Source: Gemmatimonadota bacterium (GTDB taxonomy: Bacteria; Gemmatimonadota; Gemmatimonadetes; Longimicrobiales; Gaopeijiaceae). From it: a stretch of 64,000 nt of DNA. The stretch covers positions 1 through 64,000 of the forward strand of contig JAJDTB010000062.1 in the NCBI GenBank assembly GCA_022827345.1. Direction: 5' to 3'. Of the stretch, positions 20,216-30,095 are shown in pieces. The notes below the pieces were generated by a model. It was not told the origin of the DNA. It was given only the letters and a program-made list of their open reading frames with translations, and did no database searches. The translations under genes and the position numbers were made by a program. The stretch's first letter is position 1. Each line of letters opens with the position of its first letter.

Positions 20216-20621
20216 GGCGTTCGCCTCGCGTCCAGCGTCCGGTGGAGTCGCAGCAGGACAGGGTGGTAGCGTTCCTTGATAAGCGTCTCCGCCTCCTCGG
20301 CCACATCGAGCAAATAGGCATGGCTCAGGAGGTTGCGCTTGTCCAGCGCGTCGAGGAGGGTCTCGCAGTCGCTCTCGTCGATGTAGTCCACCTCGAAGCT
20401 CTTGCGGATCACCGCGCGAGGGACCTTCACGTCATGGCCCTCGTAGAAGAGGAGATCCTTGAGCACCTTCCAGGACAGCTCGAAACTGAACTCGAACGTC
20501 TTGATCAGCCCGGCCAGTTCCAGGTAGTCGTACCCTTCCCGGTCACAGGCGTTCGTGAGTTGGGCGAGCGCGGTCCCGAAAGTGTCGAGCCGCTGCTGCC
20601 AGCGCCGTTCATCCGCATTAC

Positions 20622-20625
<4 letters not shown>
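20212..20625 (-). CDS. HepT-like HEPN toxin (nucleotidyltransferase partner)
   Basis: 137 residues of the HI0074 / HepT group. The diagnostic motif R97-x4-H102-x-Y104 ([10 protein letters not shown]) is intact: Arg and His form the RNase site and the Tyr is the residue AMPylated by MntA in the Shewanella system. The upstream part ([20 protein letters not shown]) is the conserved helix of nucleotidyltransferase-substrate-binding proteins. The gene overlaps hsdM upstream and the MntA-HsdS fusion downstream, each by ATGA, so toxin and antitoxin are made at a fixed ratio with the RM subunits. RNase activity and AMPylation are predicted from the motif. Confidence 0.85.
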
Positions 20626-22202
<1,577 letters not shown>

Positions 22203-22445
22203 TGGGATCGCCTGTCCGCAGCGAAAAGATACGATAGGGCACGGGTCCCCGTACACCACTCAGCCGAGGCTAACCCCCCTGCCCCCCCGGGTCAGCTTGC
22301 GGGCGGAATATCGGACAACCCATCCCAACGGTTTGGGTGTTCACGCTACAGGATGACAGCGATAGCACCGGCACCAACGGGCAGGATCGGGTCACGCCCG
22401 CCGACCCTTACGCAACTCTTGCCCCGACCTCCGAGGGAGGAATCA

Positions 22446-22631
22446 GTGAGCCCGAAGACAGACCGACTGACACGGGCCGTCCTTTGGCTCAAGGTATACG
22501 GCGCCCCTATTACCACCGCATTGGTCGTGCTATTCGTCAGGAATGTCACGGCGACGGACGCCGCCCCCACGCTGCACGACGTCAGCGCTCTGCACCAATC
22601 TCCGAAGTTCGTCGCGGACCTTCTGAAATGA
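22446..22631 (+). CDS. Possible small membrane protein
   Basis: 61 residues from GTG 22446, which has an unusually good ribosome-binding site (GAGGGAGGA, 5 bp spacing). One hydrophobic segment, WLKVYGAPITTALVVLFV, could cross the membrane once. No family is recognised. The last 100 bp run antisense to the small gene at 22530-22751, and both cannot be strongly conserved, so this call is uncertain. Confidence 0.3.
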   Translation: MSPKTDRLTRAVLWLKVYGAPITTALVVLFVRNVTATDAAPTLHDVSALHQSPKFVADLLK

Positions 22632-22751
22632 CTGTTCAGCGTCAGCAATCGCCCGGCGCGAGATTTCGTCGTCGCCTCCTAGGAGCCTTCTGACGCTCCG
22701 CTTGCTGCCGGCATCGTCAGCGCGACGAAGAGGATGGGGCTGGTATTTCAT
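22530..22751 (-). CDS. Small hypothetical protein paired with the proteasome-fold gene
   Basis: 73 residues starting at ATG 22751 with GGGAGG 5 bp upstream. It overlaps the end of the preceding gene by 35 bp, so the two are coupled. The sequence is basic at first (HPLRRADDAGSKRSVRRLL) and then forms an amphipathic helix (ISRRAIADAEQSFQKVRDEL). No family is recognised. By position it may be an activator, substrate or inhibitor of the Ntn-hydrolase-like protein; this is inference. Confidence 0.5.
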   Translation of the reverse strand: MKYQPHPLRRADDAGSKRSVRRLLGGDDEISRRAIADAEQSFQKVRDELRRLVQSADVVQRGGGVRRRDIPDE

Positions 22752-24036
22752 GGTCGCCTCCCGATTCAGTATTGTGTGGTAGCGCTTGTCGTGTGAAGTA
22801 GTCGCGGTTGAGTCGAGGGTCAAAGTAGTGCTTGCGTTTGATCCATATAGAACCGTCTCCTTTCGAAATAACGGCAACATCAATCGGGCCACCAACAGTC
22901 TCTTGATCCGTCGAGACCCGTCGCTTCAGCGATGTGAGGCTAACCAACGCCTCCGCCATACTCGCCAATTCTTCCTTGGGAAGGTGCTTGACATTGTGCA
23001 AGACGGGAAGCACAAAATGTTCCCTGCAAAACTCCTTGGCGGCATTGCGAAAGTCCTCTAGGTTGCTCTCGACAATCTCACGGAGTCCTGTTGTCTGCGA
23101 TTCCGTCAGCTGTCCTGTTGGAGTGCTAGCTTCCAGTACTTCATGGGCCGACTTGTATAGCAGGTTTTCCAAGTATGGCTCAAGATATTGCAAAAATTCT
23201 TGGTCGACTCCGTTCATGAAACGACCAACCATTTCACTCTGTGCAAATGGCACGATTGCTCCCTGAGTGCCCATTCGGGCAATATCGCAATCTGTTCTAG
23301 TATCGGCTTTGATTAGTGACCCAATGGCACCGTCCGTTACAACTTCCACGAGGCTAGGAAAGAGCTCGTCGTCACCGAAGCCGGCAAACACAAGGCCCGA
23401 AAAACCGTTGGACAAGCTCGCACTCTTTAGCGCCCTTGCTAGGAGATCATGAAGCGCCTGCCCTATCGAGTCGTCTACCTCATAGCCATCGAAGTACAAC
23501 TGGATCAGCTCGTTGATGTCTGCCTGGTAGGTACAAACCAAGTCATCGACGTCAAGATTCTGCATTGACGGCGCATCACCAGCAGCGATGAGCATCGTGG
23601 ATTGTCTCTCGATGACACTGCGAATCACAGTTACAACATCAGGATTGGTCGCCCCGGGCGTTTCCGAGAGAGATTGACGGGACGCGCGATCGATGCGACG
23701 GAAGAGATCGTGGGCAATGCTGTGAAGATTGTACCGTCGTTGGTCGTCTGTACATATTGTGTTATTGCTAATGTACCCAAGAAAATCCTGAGCGTAATCC
23801 GTAACCGTCGGCTTGCCAGCGGAGCCAATCTCTCTCCGGTACATCTTGACGAGGGTCTCCCAGGGAATGCCCATAAACTCAGCGCTATTGTAGACCATAA
23901 TGCCGATAGGCTGGTGCTTTGTAAGCGCAAACAGTTTATTTGTGGGATAAATCTTGCCGGTGTCCCCGACACTCATAGCGCTGTCGGCTGCCATTGCTAC
24001 AGCGGATTTGTTGAGGACGGCCACTTCTGCAGTCAT
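22717..24036 (-). CDS. Proteasome/HslV-like Ntn-hydrolase-fold protein
   Basis: 439 residues. The start MTAEVAVLNKSAVAMAADSA, followed by KIYPTNKLFALTKHQPIGIM, matches the pattern of proteasome-type beta subunits and HslV (nucleophile at position 2, Ala-x-Asp-Ser, then a K-I strand). If Met1 is removed, Thr2 would be the N-terminal nucleophile. The rest (~370 residues, helical) is unlike HslV, which is about 175 residues, so this is a distinct long family. Codons are AT-richer than the neighbours, pointing to transfer. It lies upstream of hsdM on the same strand, paired with a 73-residue gene. A proteolytic effector in defence is plausible but unproven. Confidence 0.5.
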   Translation of the reverse strand: MTAEVAVLNKSAVAMAADSAMSVGDTGKIYPTNKLFALTKHQPIGIMVYNSAEFMGIPWETLVKMYRREIGSAGKPTVTDYAQDFLGYISNNTICTDDQRRYNLHSIAHDLFRRIDRASRQSLSETPGATNPDVVTVIRSVIERQSTMLIAAGDAPSMQNLDVDDLVCTYQADINELIQLYFDGYEVDDSIGQALHDLLARALKSASLSNGFSGLVFAGFGDDELFPSLVEVVTDGAIGSLIKADTRTDCDIARMGTQGAIVPFAQSEMVGRFMNGVDQEFLQYLEPYLENLLYKSAHEVLEASTPTGQLTESQTTGLREIVESNLEDFRNAAKEFCREHFVLPVLHNVKHLPKEELASMAEALVSLTSLKRRVSTDQETVGGPIDVAVISKGDGSIWIKRKHYFDPRLNRDYFTRQALPHNTESGGDHEIPAPSSSSR

Positions 24037-24717
24037 AATCTAATCCTAATACACTGATCGGAATAACGAAGATCTTCAAGACCCAGTTGGTGGTGCTTGG
24101 TCCGCGCGATCACGCCGGAAAAGCCGAAGTGTGCTTTAGGGCGCACGAGAGCCCCAAGGGCACTGGCCAAGATCTCGTCCACTCTGCACAGGGATTCGGG
24201 ACAGCAAAAACGCAACGGAGGCGGAATCAGATCTTCCCTTTGGCGATGGCAGAGGGGTTGCGTTCGATGACCTTTTCGGCGGTGGACCCGAAACGGGTCC
24301 GGTAGTTCACCGTGTGTCCCAGTTCCCTTTCGGTGACACCGGGATCCGGGATGCGAGCCATCCGCTTCGGCTTGAGCGCGCAGTGGGTGCGCTCCGCACG
24401 GCAGGACGCGGCCCGTAATCCAGCGATCGATGTCACCCGAATACCGATCCAAGTCCTCGGTGGGAAGGAGCGGGGCGGGGTGGCGCGGTGTCGCCGATGG
24501 GCGCCGTGTGGCGACGAGCGGTTGCATGACGCAATCTATCTGACGGTGAGTCCGTAATCCACCCCGGTAGTCCGACACCGAGAGCTCGAAACCCGAAAGA
24601 AGGTATCCTTTCGTCGGGCTCCAGCTACCTGGACCGACGCCACGCTCATTGAAGATATGCGTGGATCTGGGCGGCAGGCGCCAAGCTTCCGTCTCGCGTA
24701 TGAGGTCATTCGAAGGC
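24037..24717. other. Gap without a supported gene
   Basis: The longest plausible reading is a 69-codon minus-strand frame at 24227-24436 (contains KPKRMARIPDPGVTERELGH), which has even codon-like composition but no start signal and no recognised family. It may be the 3' remnant of a lost gene. Nothing else is supported. Confidence 0.35.
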
Positions 24718-25164
24718 TCACTCTCGACCCCGTCCCCACGGGCGCCTTAAGACCTCGATAATCTTCCAGATCGCGCTTCGGAAGCCACCTTCGGGGTCTT
24801 TCCCAGAAGCTCCCTGGACCGACTCGGCGCTCTTCCCGTAGTAACCAGCGCGACGCGTCCGCGCCTCTTGTCGCACCGTCGCAACCTCGGTTGCGGAGAA
24901 CCCGGGCGCCCACTGGACCTTCCCTTCATCGATCCAGTAGTGTGACCTGCATCGGAAACTCCAATTGCCTACTGACGGCACCAGCGAGACGGTCCTGCCG
25001 TCGTAGGTGAACTTCCACTCGGCCGGACCCAGGGGCGTCACCACTTCCTCGCCACACCCGCACGCACACCGATGGACCACGGTGCCGAAACGAATTGACA
25101 CATACAGAACACCGTCATCGAGCTTTTTCGGTACGTAATCCACGAACTCGTGCCGCAGTTTCAT
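24718..25164 (-). CDS. DUF6527 metal-binding protein of a ubiquitin-like operon
   Basis: 148 residues. The core HRCACGCGEEVVTPLGPAEW then VSLVPSVGNWSFRCRSHYWI has conserved cysteines (CACGCG, RCRSHYW) likely to bind zinc, as in DUF6527. The family recurs as the last gene of bacterial operons with ubiquitin-like proteins and E1 enzymes. Its ATG overlaps the E1 stop (ATGA). The C-terminal ~50 residues are basic. Its role in conjugation (E2-like, adaptor or structural) is not known. Confidence 0.75.
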   Translation of the reverse strand: MKLRHEFVDYVPKKLDDGVLYVSIRFGTVVHRCACGCGEEVVTPLGPAEWKFTYDGRTVSLVPSVGNWSFRCRSHYWIDEGKVQWAPGFSATEVATVRQEARTRRAGYYGKSAESVQGASGKDPEGGFRSAIWKIIEVLRRPWGRGRE

Positions 25165-26339
25165 CGCCTATCGCCCGGGTTCTCCGGCCTCCGGTTACTC
25201 ATGTGATTCCCGTCGATCGTGTACGCACTCCTGCCCTCTCGGCCAAGGTCCAGGTAAAACCCCCGGTGCTTTTTCCACCGGATTACCGCGAGGGCCGCAT
25301 TTAGCGCGTTCAGTTCCACGATCTGGACGTTCCTCTCGTACTCGCCGACATCCCACAAACCGCCGTCACCACGCGGTGCTGCTGAGCTGCTCGGTGTCTC
25401 ACAGAAGCTCGTTCTGATTACCCCCAGTAGTCTTTCACCGGCCTGCTCGATGCCCATTCCGACATCGACGAACGGTATCCCCATCGCGTCCAACGCCGGC
25501 AACAGCCATCCCCTAGTGTCGTTGTCGTCGACTGCGACGAACACGAAGTTGAGTTTATCAAGCACGTCAACGTTGTTGGGCATCACGTTAAACTCATGCG
25601 CGACGATGCCCCTCCTCATCCGTCCGTATCGTTCGCAGTACAGCTGAGCTTTAGTTGTTTTTCTTTCAAGCTCTCCGGCTGTCGTTGGACCTGGGGCGCG
25701 GAATGCATTGTGCTGTGCGAACCGGTCGCCGTCGAACAGATGGATCTCCGCAACGCGCGTCTTGCTGACGTAGTCCAGGATGTAGGACCCCGTGCCTCCT
25801 AGGCCTACGATACCGATCCGGTCACGGGACAGTCTCTCGTTCAGTCGGGTTATCCCTGCGCGGCTCGACGCAGTCTCCATGAACACGAAGGGGTCGTTCC
25901 GGTCCTTCGACAGCACCAGCTGTCCCGTGCGGGAGACGGCCCCGGGATCGATTCGCCTTGCACATCGTCCGATTACCTGCTCGTAATGCGTCAACTTGTG
26001 ATGGTAGTCCTCGTAGCGACCGGCAAACGGTCTCGCCGAGAAGTAGTGGTCAACCCAAAAACCCTCGGCGAGTTCTTGGCGCTTGCTGCTGTTCCGCAAG
26101 GCTTCGATCGGCGCTCCCCTATCGTCGCAGGGGTATTCGCCCGCGAAGTACATCGTGTGATTTGGTGGCGGTCCGGTCTCAGCAACTGGGCAGACGAGCT
26201 GACCGTACTTTACGGTTCGCTCGCTGGTTACGTATGGGACGCGGTGGAGAACCAAATATCCAGAGCGAAGCTCCAACTCGTACCCTTCGGCGACGAGTCG
26301 TTGGAGGTCGGCCCTATGACTGATCAGTTCTGGTGACAT
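25161..26339 (-). CDS. E1-like adenylyltransferase with DUF6791 N-terminus (ThiF fold)
   Basis: 392 residues. Residues 1-~150 are a DUF6791-type domain (YLVLHRVPYVTSERTVKYGQ, then MYFAGEYPCDDRG). Residues ~155-390 are ThiF/E1: nucleotide-binding G179-x-G-G-x-G184 (IGIVGLGGTGSYILDYV), D203/D205 in LFDGDRF, N211-x-x-R and the aspartates of VAVDDNDTR. C313 (RTSFCET) is a candidate catalytic cysteine. E1-like enzymes adenylate the C-terminus of a ubiquitin-like protein. The start lies 26 bp inside the Ub-like gene and the stop overlaps the DUF6527 gene, so the three form one unit. Confidence 0.82.
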   Translation of the reverse strand: MSPELISHRADLQRLVAEGYELELRSGYLVLHRVPYVTSERTVKYGQLVCPVAETGPPPNHTMYFAGEYPCDDRGAPIEALRNSSKRQELAEGFWVDHYFSARPFAGRYEDYHHKLTHYEQVIGRCARRIDPGAVSRTGQLVLSKDRNDPFVFMETASSRAGITRLNERLSRDRIGIVGLGGTGSYILDYVSKTRVAEIHLFDGDRFAQHNAFRAPGPTTAGELERKTTKAQLYCERYGRMRRGIVAHEFNVMPNNVDVLDKLNFVFVAVDDNDTRGWLLPALDAMGIPFVDVGMGIEQAGERLLGVIRTSFCETPSSSAAPRGDGGLWDVGEYERNVQIVELNALNAALAVIRWKKHRGFYLDLGREGRSAYTIDGNHMSNRRPENPGDRR

Positions 26340-26586
26340 TGACTATCGTTCCGTCGCGCAGCTTCAGCCGTTGCCCTTCGTCCAGCTCTCCTTCCGGGAT
26401 TCGACCACCAGCCTCCCGGAACGTGATCGTGAACACGATCTGGGGGCCCCTGGCGGGATCGTCGAATGCGAGGTCGACTAGCTCATCAAACGATAGTTCA
26501 TCACGCTCGACGTCTGTTGGTCTCCCATTCACAACTATCGAAAACGTCTTGTCTTCGGGACGATCTATTTGATTCTCTTTACTCAT
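26314..26586 (-). CDS. Ubiquitin-like protein (multiubiquitin-type domain)
   Basis: 90 residues forming one beta-grasp unit of the multiubiquitin type: FSIVVNGRPTDVERDELSFD near the start, a central IVFTITFREAGG strand, and LRDGTIVNVTRTDQS at the end. Most relatives have several tandem domains; this one has a single domain and no C-terminal glycine pair, ending in TDQS. Either conjugation uses another residue or the protein binds without conjugation. It overlaps the E1 gene downstream. Confidence 0.72.
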   Translation of the reverse strand: MSKENQIDRPEDKTFSIVVNGRPTDVERDELSFDELVDLAFDDPARGPQIVFTITFREAGGRIPEGELDEGQRLKLRDGTIVNVTRTDQS

Positions 26587-26785
26587 GAAACTCTCTCCTC
26601 ATCCTGTTCTAGCTCGGTGGTTCTATTTCATCGTCCAGTCCGAAAGCCGGATTCAACCTCGATGCCGATAGTCTCCGGGTCCCTATGTGATCCCTTCGCC
26701 CAAGCCCGGAGTGCGCACGTCCGGTCGGGAGAGCGCTTGGGATCCGTGTTCATGCCCGACGTCTGCATTCTGGTAGGCGCGCGCC
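26587..26785. other. Gap inside the ubiquitin-like operon
   Basis: About 200 bp between the GIY-YIG-like gene and the ubiquitin-like gene. No gene is supported; it may hold an internal promoter for the three-gene ubiquitin-like unit. Confidence 0.3.
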
Positions 26786-27148
26786 TCATCCGCCGGGCTT
26801 TTCGTTGCAGCCCGTGGGGGCGAACGCATCCGTGAAGCGACTTAGTAGATCGGCCTCCTCTACGCGACGCGCCGCTGCATCTGATTTCAGATGGCAATGG
26901 AAGTGGGTCGCTCCTTTCTGACGGATGCACCCGGCTTTGTGGTGAGCGGGGCCAGAGCGCTCTCCCAGATCGCCCTCGCCGATGTAGACGGGCACCCACT
27001 GTCCTAGCGGGTTCTGCCTCGCGTAGATGTAGTTGCCGTTCTGTCCGGTCTTCAGTGAGGCCGGGAGCTTGTGGACGTAGTACTCGTACTCCACCCCACT
27101 CGCCCCCGGCCAAATGCAGGTCGGGGTCTTCGTTCTTTTGGCGTGCAT
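26786..27148 (-). CDS. GIY-YIG-fold protein
   Basis: 120 residues. NYIYARQNPLGQWVPVYIGE has the two short strands of the GIY-YIG fold (here YIY and YIG), followed by an Arg in GDLGERSG, the HHKAGCIRQKGATHFHCHL block, and a C-terminal E...N pair (EADLLSRF, PTGCNEK). GIY-YIG enzymes are usually DNA endonucleases. Whether this member cuts nucleic acid is unknown, since the first motif is divergent. It lies 20 bp after the DUF3892 gene on the same strand and leads into the ubiquitin-like operon. Confidence 0.6.
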   Translation of the reverse strand: MHAKRTKTPTCIWPGASGVEYEYYVHKLPASLKTGQNGNYIYARQNPLGQWVPVYIGEGDLGERSGPAHHKAGCIRQKGATHFHCHLKSDAAARRVEEADLLSRFTDAFAPTGCNEKPGG

Positions 27149-27168
27149 GTCGGTTGGTCTGCTTCTGG

Positions 27169-27429
27169 TTAGCAGTCGGGAAGTTCGTCCAGATTGTTGC
27201 TGGAAAGGGGATCTGGGTCCGTTCGCAGGTACTTCCCATTCGGCCCGGTCACTACGCGGACGTACAACCGTCCGCTCGTGCCGGTAACGTAGTACCTGTG
27301 AATGCCTGTTTCGATGTCTTGGATCGCCCCGGCCTTGGCTCGGGGAGACCAGTATTGACCGGGGTTACAAAGGGCCGTGATGTCGCCGTCGGCATCCTTG
27401 CGCGATCGGGTCACGTGTCGTTCTGCCAT
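27169..27429 (-). CDS. DUF3892 domain protein
   Basis: 86 residues of the DUF3892 type: a small beta protein with ADGDITALCNPGQYWSPR, IETGIHRYYVTGTSGRLYVR and the typical ending KYLRTDPDPLSSNNLDELPDC. Its function is unknown. GAGGAGGG precedes the ATG by 6 bp. It is the first gene after a promoter with an inverted-repeat operator (27464-27494) that is now interrupted upstream by an ISL3 element. Confidence 0.75.
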   Translation of the reverse strand: MAERHVTRSRKDADGDITALCNPGQYWSPRAKAGAIQDIETGIHRYYVTGTSGRLYVRVVTGPNGKYLRTDPDPLSSNNLDELPDC

Positions 27430-27463
27430 GGGATCCCTCCTCGTCGGTTAGAGTGTACGTACT

Positions 27464-27494
27464 GTACGCTAACACTGCGTACGATCTAGGTCAA
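27464..27494 (-). promoter_or_regulatory. Promoter with inverted-repeat operator
   Basis: On the minus strand, TTGACC (27489-27494) and TAGCGT (17-bp spacing) make a plausible sigma-70 promoter for the DUF3892 gene. Within it lies a perfect inverted repeat GTACGC-N7-GCGTAC (27464-27482), which would place a dimeric repressor over the -10 region. The ISL3 left end starts 7 bp beyond the -35 box. Confidence 0.5.
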
Positions 27495-27500
27495 GAAACA

Positions 27501-28931
27501 GGCTCCTCGCCATGTAGAATGGGTAGGCGCGGTAGCGCTCAGTCGAGGTGGGTAGGAGGGAAGGGTCTTACGGGAGGGGGCGAGTTAAGCGGAGATTGGG
27601 GGGATGAGACCGGGCAGCGTTCCGGTCCCCGAGGGGAGCGTTGTTCGGCCCGGGCTTCCAGGTTCTCCCGGGGGTCACTGGCCATGGGGACCGGGCGAGC
27701 GAGAAGAACGAGATGCAGGGGACGGGACTCTTCGAGCAGGCGCTGGGGCTGGAACGGCCGTGGTATGTGGAGCGGACGGGGTTCGACGCCGGGCAGCGGC
27801 GGCTGGATCTCTACCTGAACTTCGAGATGGGGGGAACGTTCGCCTGTGGCGGGTGTGGCGGGGAGGGATGTAAGGCGTACGACACGACGCCGAAGCAGTG
27901 TGGCGGCACCTGAACTTCTTCCAGCACCAGGTGTACCTGCACGCGCCGTCGCCGCGAGTGGAGTGCCCGGAGTGCGGGATTCGGCAGGCGCGGCTGCCGT
28001 GGGCACGTCCGCGAAGCGGCTTCGCCCTGTTCTTCGAGGCGCTCGCGCTGGCGATGATGTCCGAGATGCGGGTCAAGGCGGTGGCGCGGATCGTCGGCGA
28101 GCATGACACCCGGCTGTGGCCGATCGCTAGGCACTACATGGGCGAGGCGAGGGCGGCGGCCGACCACTCGGGAGTCCGGGCTGTCGGCGTGGACGAGAAG
28201 GCGAGTCGCCGGGGCCACAGCTACGTGACGTTCTTCGCGGACCTGGACCAGCGGCGGCGGCTGTATGCGACCGAGGGGCGCAAATGGGGCGTACTGGGAC
28301 AGTTCCAGGCCGACCTCGATGCCCACGGGGGTAGCGCGGACGGCATCGAGGAACTGTGCATGGACATGTCGCCAGCGGACATCAAGGGGGCGCGGGAGTC
28401 GTTCCCAGACGCCGAGATCACTTTCGACCGTTTTCACGTCGTCAAGCTGCTGAACGAGGCGGTCGAGAAGGTGCGGCGCACCGAAAAGAAGGAACGCCCG
28501 GAGCTGAAGCGGAGGCGGTCGCTGTGGAACCCCGACGGGCTCAGTCCTGCACAGCGGCAGCGCCTCGACGAACTGCTGGATCCGTCGCGGGATCGCGCTT
28601 GCCACGGCCCGGGCATATGAGCTCAAACTGTCGTTCCAGGAGTTCTGAAACTGGCCTGGCGGCATCTGGAGCGATGGTGCGCTCGCGCCGAGGAAAGCGG
28701 TCTTGCGCCGATGGCCACCGTCGCCGGGACGATCCGCGCACACTCAACCGACATGCTCCGTTGGCTTCACTCCCGGATCAGCAATGGCATGCTGGAAGCC
28801 ATGAACTCGCTCGTCCAGGCCGCCAAGGTTCGGGCGCGCGGCTACCGCACCACCGACAACTACATCACCATGGCCTACCTCGTCTGCGGCAAGCTCACTT
28901 TCAACCTACCCACTTGAAACGGCGAGGAGCC
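27501..28931 (+). mobile_element. ISL3-family insertion sequence, decayed
   Basis: 1431 bp bounded by 27-bp imperfect inverted repeats: 27501-27527 and 28905-28931 both begin GGCTCCTCGCC and share GTGGGTAGG or ATGGGTAGG at their inner ends (22 of 27 positions match). The transposase inside is broken by at least three frameshifts. The 8 bp outside each end (AAGAAACA, AAAAAATC) agree at only five positions, so no clean target duplication is left. Confidence 0.85.
27713..28917 (+). pseudogene. ISL3-family transposase, frameshifted
   Basis: In three frames it reads an ISL3 transposase: an N-terminal zinc-ribbon (FACGGCGGEGCKAYDTTPK), the DDE core (GVRAVGVDEKASRRGHSYVT; ITFDRFHVVKLLNEAVEKVR) and the C-terminus (SRISNGMLEAMNSLVQAAKV, ending at 28917). 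The frame breaks near 27895 (KQCGGT instead of a V-W-R-H continuation), near 28600, and at a TGA at 28646-28648 before LAWRHLERW resumes. It cannot make active transposase. Confidence 0.85.
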
Positions 28932-28937
28932 AAAAAA

Positions 28938-29681
28938 TCAACCTCGAAGCTTGAGGCTGCCTTGGTCGAGCAGGTCCCGGTTCCGGATGAATCCGAGTTC
29001 CTCGAGCCGGTACAGAAGCGCCTGCCAACTGACATCGAATCTATTTGCCAGAGCCCGGACGATGTCCACGTCTTGGTCCTGCTTCGCGGCTTCACTGTAC
29101 GAACCGGCGCCGACCGCGTTCAACGCGGCATGGAAAAGCGGCGCCAAGAAGTGACGGGGCAGAAGCAAACAAGCCATGCATTGGTTGGCCTGGTACTCCC
29201 ACCACTCCCCCGAATACCCCGAATACCCCGAACCAACCGTACTCTCCCGGCACAGAATGGCAGGTTTTTCGTCTTCGTGGTCCTCATCCGAAAGAAACAG
29301 CGACATCGTCTCCGTGTCAGCCTGGAAGAGCATCCGGTGGCAAGCGACGTGACCACACTCATGTGCCAGGGTCGTACGGAATCTGCGGCGGGCAAGCGGG
29401 TCGGCCTCGGCCTCGTCCGCGAGTTCCCGCGAGATTTCGATCTGCGCGGAACCGTCCGCGCGAAACAAGGTCCGGCCCAGTACGCCATCCGGGAGGCTAA
29501 CGTAATCTGCTTCAAGCTGGTAGGCAGCTAGGAGCACGCGGTCCACGTCCACGCCCGATCCGTCAACAAACACACCCGGACCCGCGCACAGCAGCAGGTC
29601 GTTCATCATCGTTTCGAACTCGTGAGGCTCAAAATAGTAGCGCTTGCCCCAAGGGCTCCTGTGGTCGCGAAAACTCCTCAC
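28938..29681 (-). CDS. ImmA/IrrE-family metallopeptidase
   Basis: 247 residues with the zinc-protease signature TLAHECGHVACH (HExxH) and a downstream Glu in WWEYQANQCMACLLL. ImmA/IrrE enzymes cleave a partner XRE repressor in response to DNA damage or another signal and thereby de-repress the element. The GTG start directly follows the TAG of the XRE gene. The stop lies 6 bp from the right end of the ISL3 element, so whatever was co-transcribed downstream is now separated by the IS. Confidence 0.85.
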   Translation of the reverse strand: MRSFRDHRSPWGKRYYFEPHEFETMMNDLLLCAGPGVFVDGSGVDVDRVLLAAYQLEADYVSLPDGVLGRTLFRADGSAQIEISRELADEAEADPLARRRFRTTLAHECGHVACHRMLFQADTETMSLFLSDEDHEDEKPAILCRESTVGSGYSGYSGEWWEYQANQCMACLLLPRHFLAPLFHAALNAVGAGSYSEAAKQDQDVDIVRALANRFDVSWQALLYRLEELGFIRNRDLLDQGSLKLRG

Positions 29682-30044
29682 CTACCCCCCTTCACGACTC
29701 GAAATGTCTTCCCGATATCGCTTTAGCAATCTTCGGCCGGATACCCCCGAATCCTTCGCCTCTCGAAGGAGCTGGCGGACATGCCGGTCAGTGGTTACCC
29801 ACTTATCCAAGTCTTCTTCGAGTTGGGGCTTGAGCAAGCGCAGGGATTCGTAAGTGCCCCCGACTTCGGAGAGGTGATCGGCCATGTTCCGAAGCACCGG
29901 GTCGGACGGCATGCGGCGGCCGTGCTCAATGTCCGATTGGTGTGACGCTGAAACGCCAACCCGCCGGGCCATCTCACGAAGCGTGAGACCCGCTCGGAGC
30001 CGGAGTCGGCGGATAGTGTCGCCGAGTGAGATTCCCCTTGGCAT
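29682..30044 (-). CDS. XRE-family transcriptional regulator
   Basis: 120 residues from ATG 30044 (AGGGGG 5 bp upstream). The helix-turn-helix is IRRLRLRAGLTLREMARRVG followed by VSASHQSDIEHGRRMPS. The C-terminal part is helical and charged and is the likely target of the adjacent ImmA/IrrE protease. Together they form the standard repressor/antirepressor switch of mobile elements and defence islands. It probably controls its own promoter (30065-30095) and may have controlled the DUF3892-ubiquitin-like operon before the IS insertion. Confidence 0.82.
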   Translation of the reverse strand: MPRGISLGDTIRRLRLRAGLTLREMARRVGVSASHQSDIEHGRRMPSDPVLRNMADHLSEVGGTYESLRLLKPQLEEDLDKWVTTDRHVRQLLREAKDSGVSGRRLLKRYREDISSREGG

Positions 30045-30064
30045 ATTGCCCCCTGGCATGTGGA

Positions 30065-30095
30065 GTAAGATTACATTCCAAACGGAAAGCGTCAA
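30065..30095 (-). promoter_or_regulatory. XRE-ImmA promoter with palindrome
   Basis: Minus-strand TTGACG (30090-30095) and TAATCT (30068-30073) with 16-bp spacing form a good sigma-70 promoter. The palindrome GTAA-GA-TTAC (30065-30074) covers the -10 box and is a candidate autoregulatory operator. Confidence 0.5.

Noticed and set aside
24227-24436. A 69-codon minus-strand frame with plausible composition
   Set aside because: No start signal, no recognised family and no coupled neighbour; kept only as a note in the gap entry.
27501-28931. A possible 8-bp target-site duplication around the ISL3 element
   Set aside because: AAGAAACA and AAAAAATC agree at only five of eight positions, which is not enough to claim a duplication.
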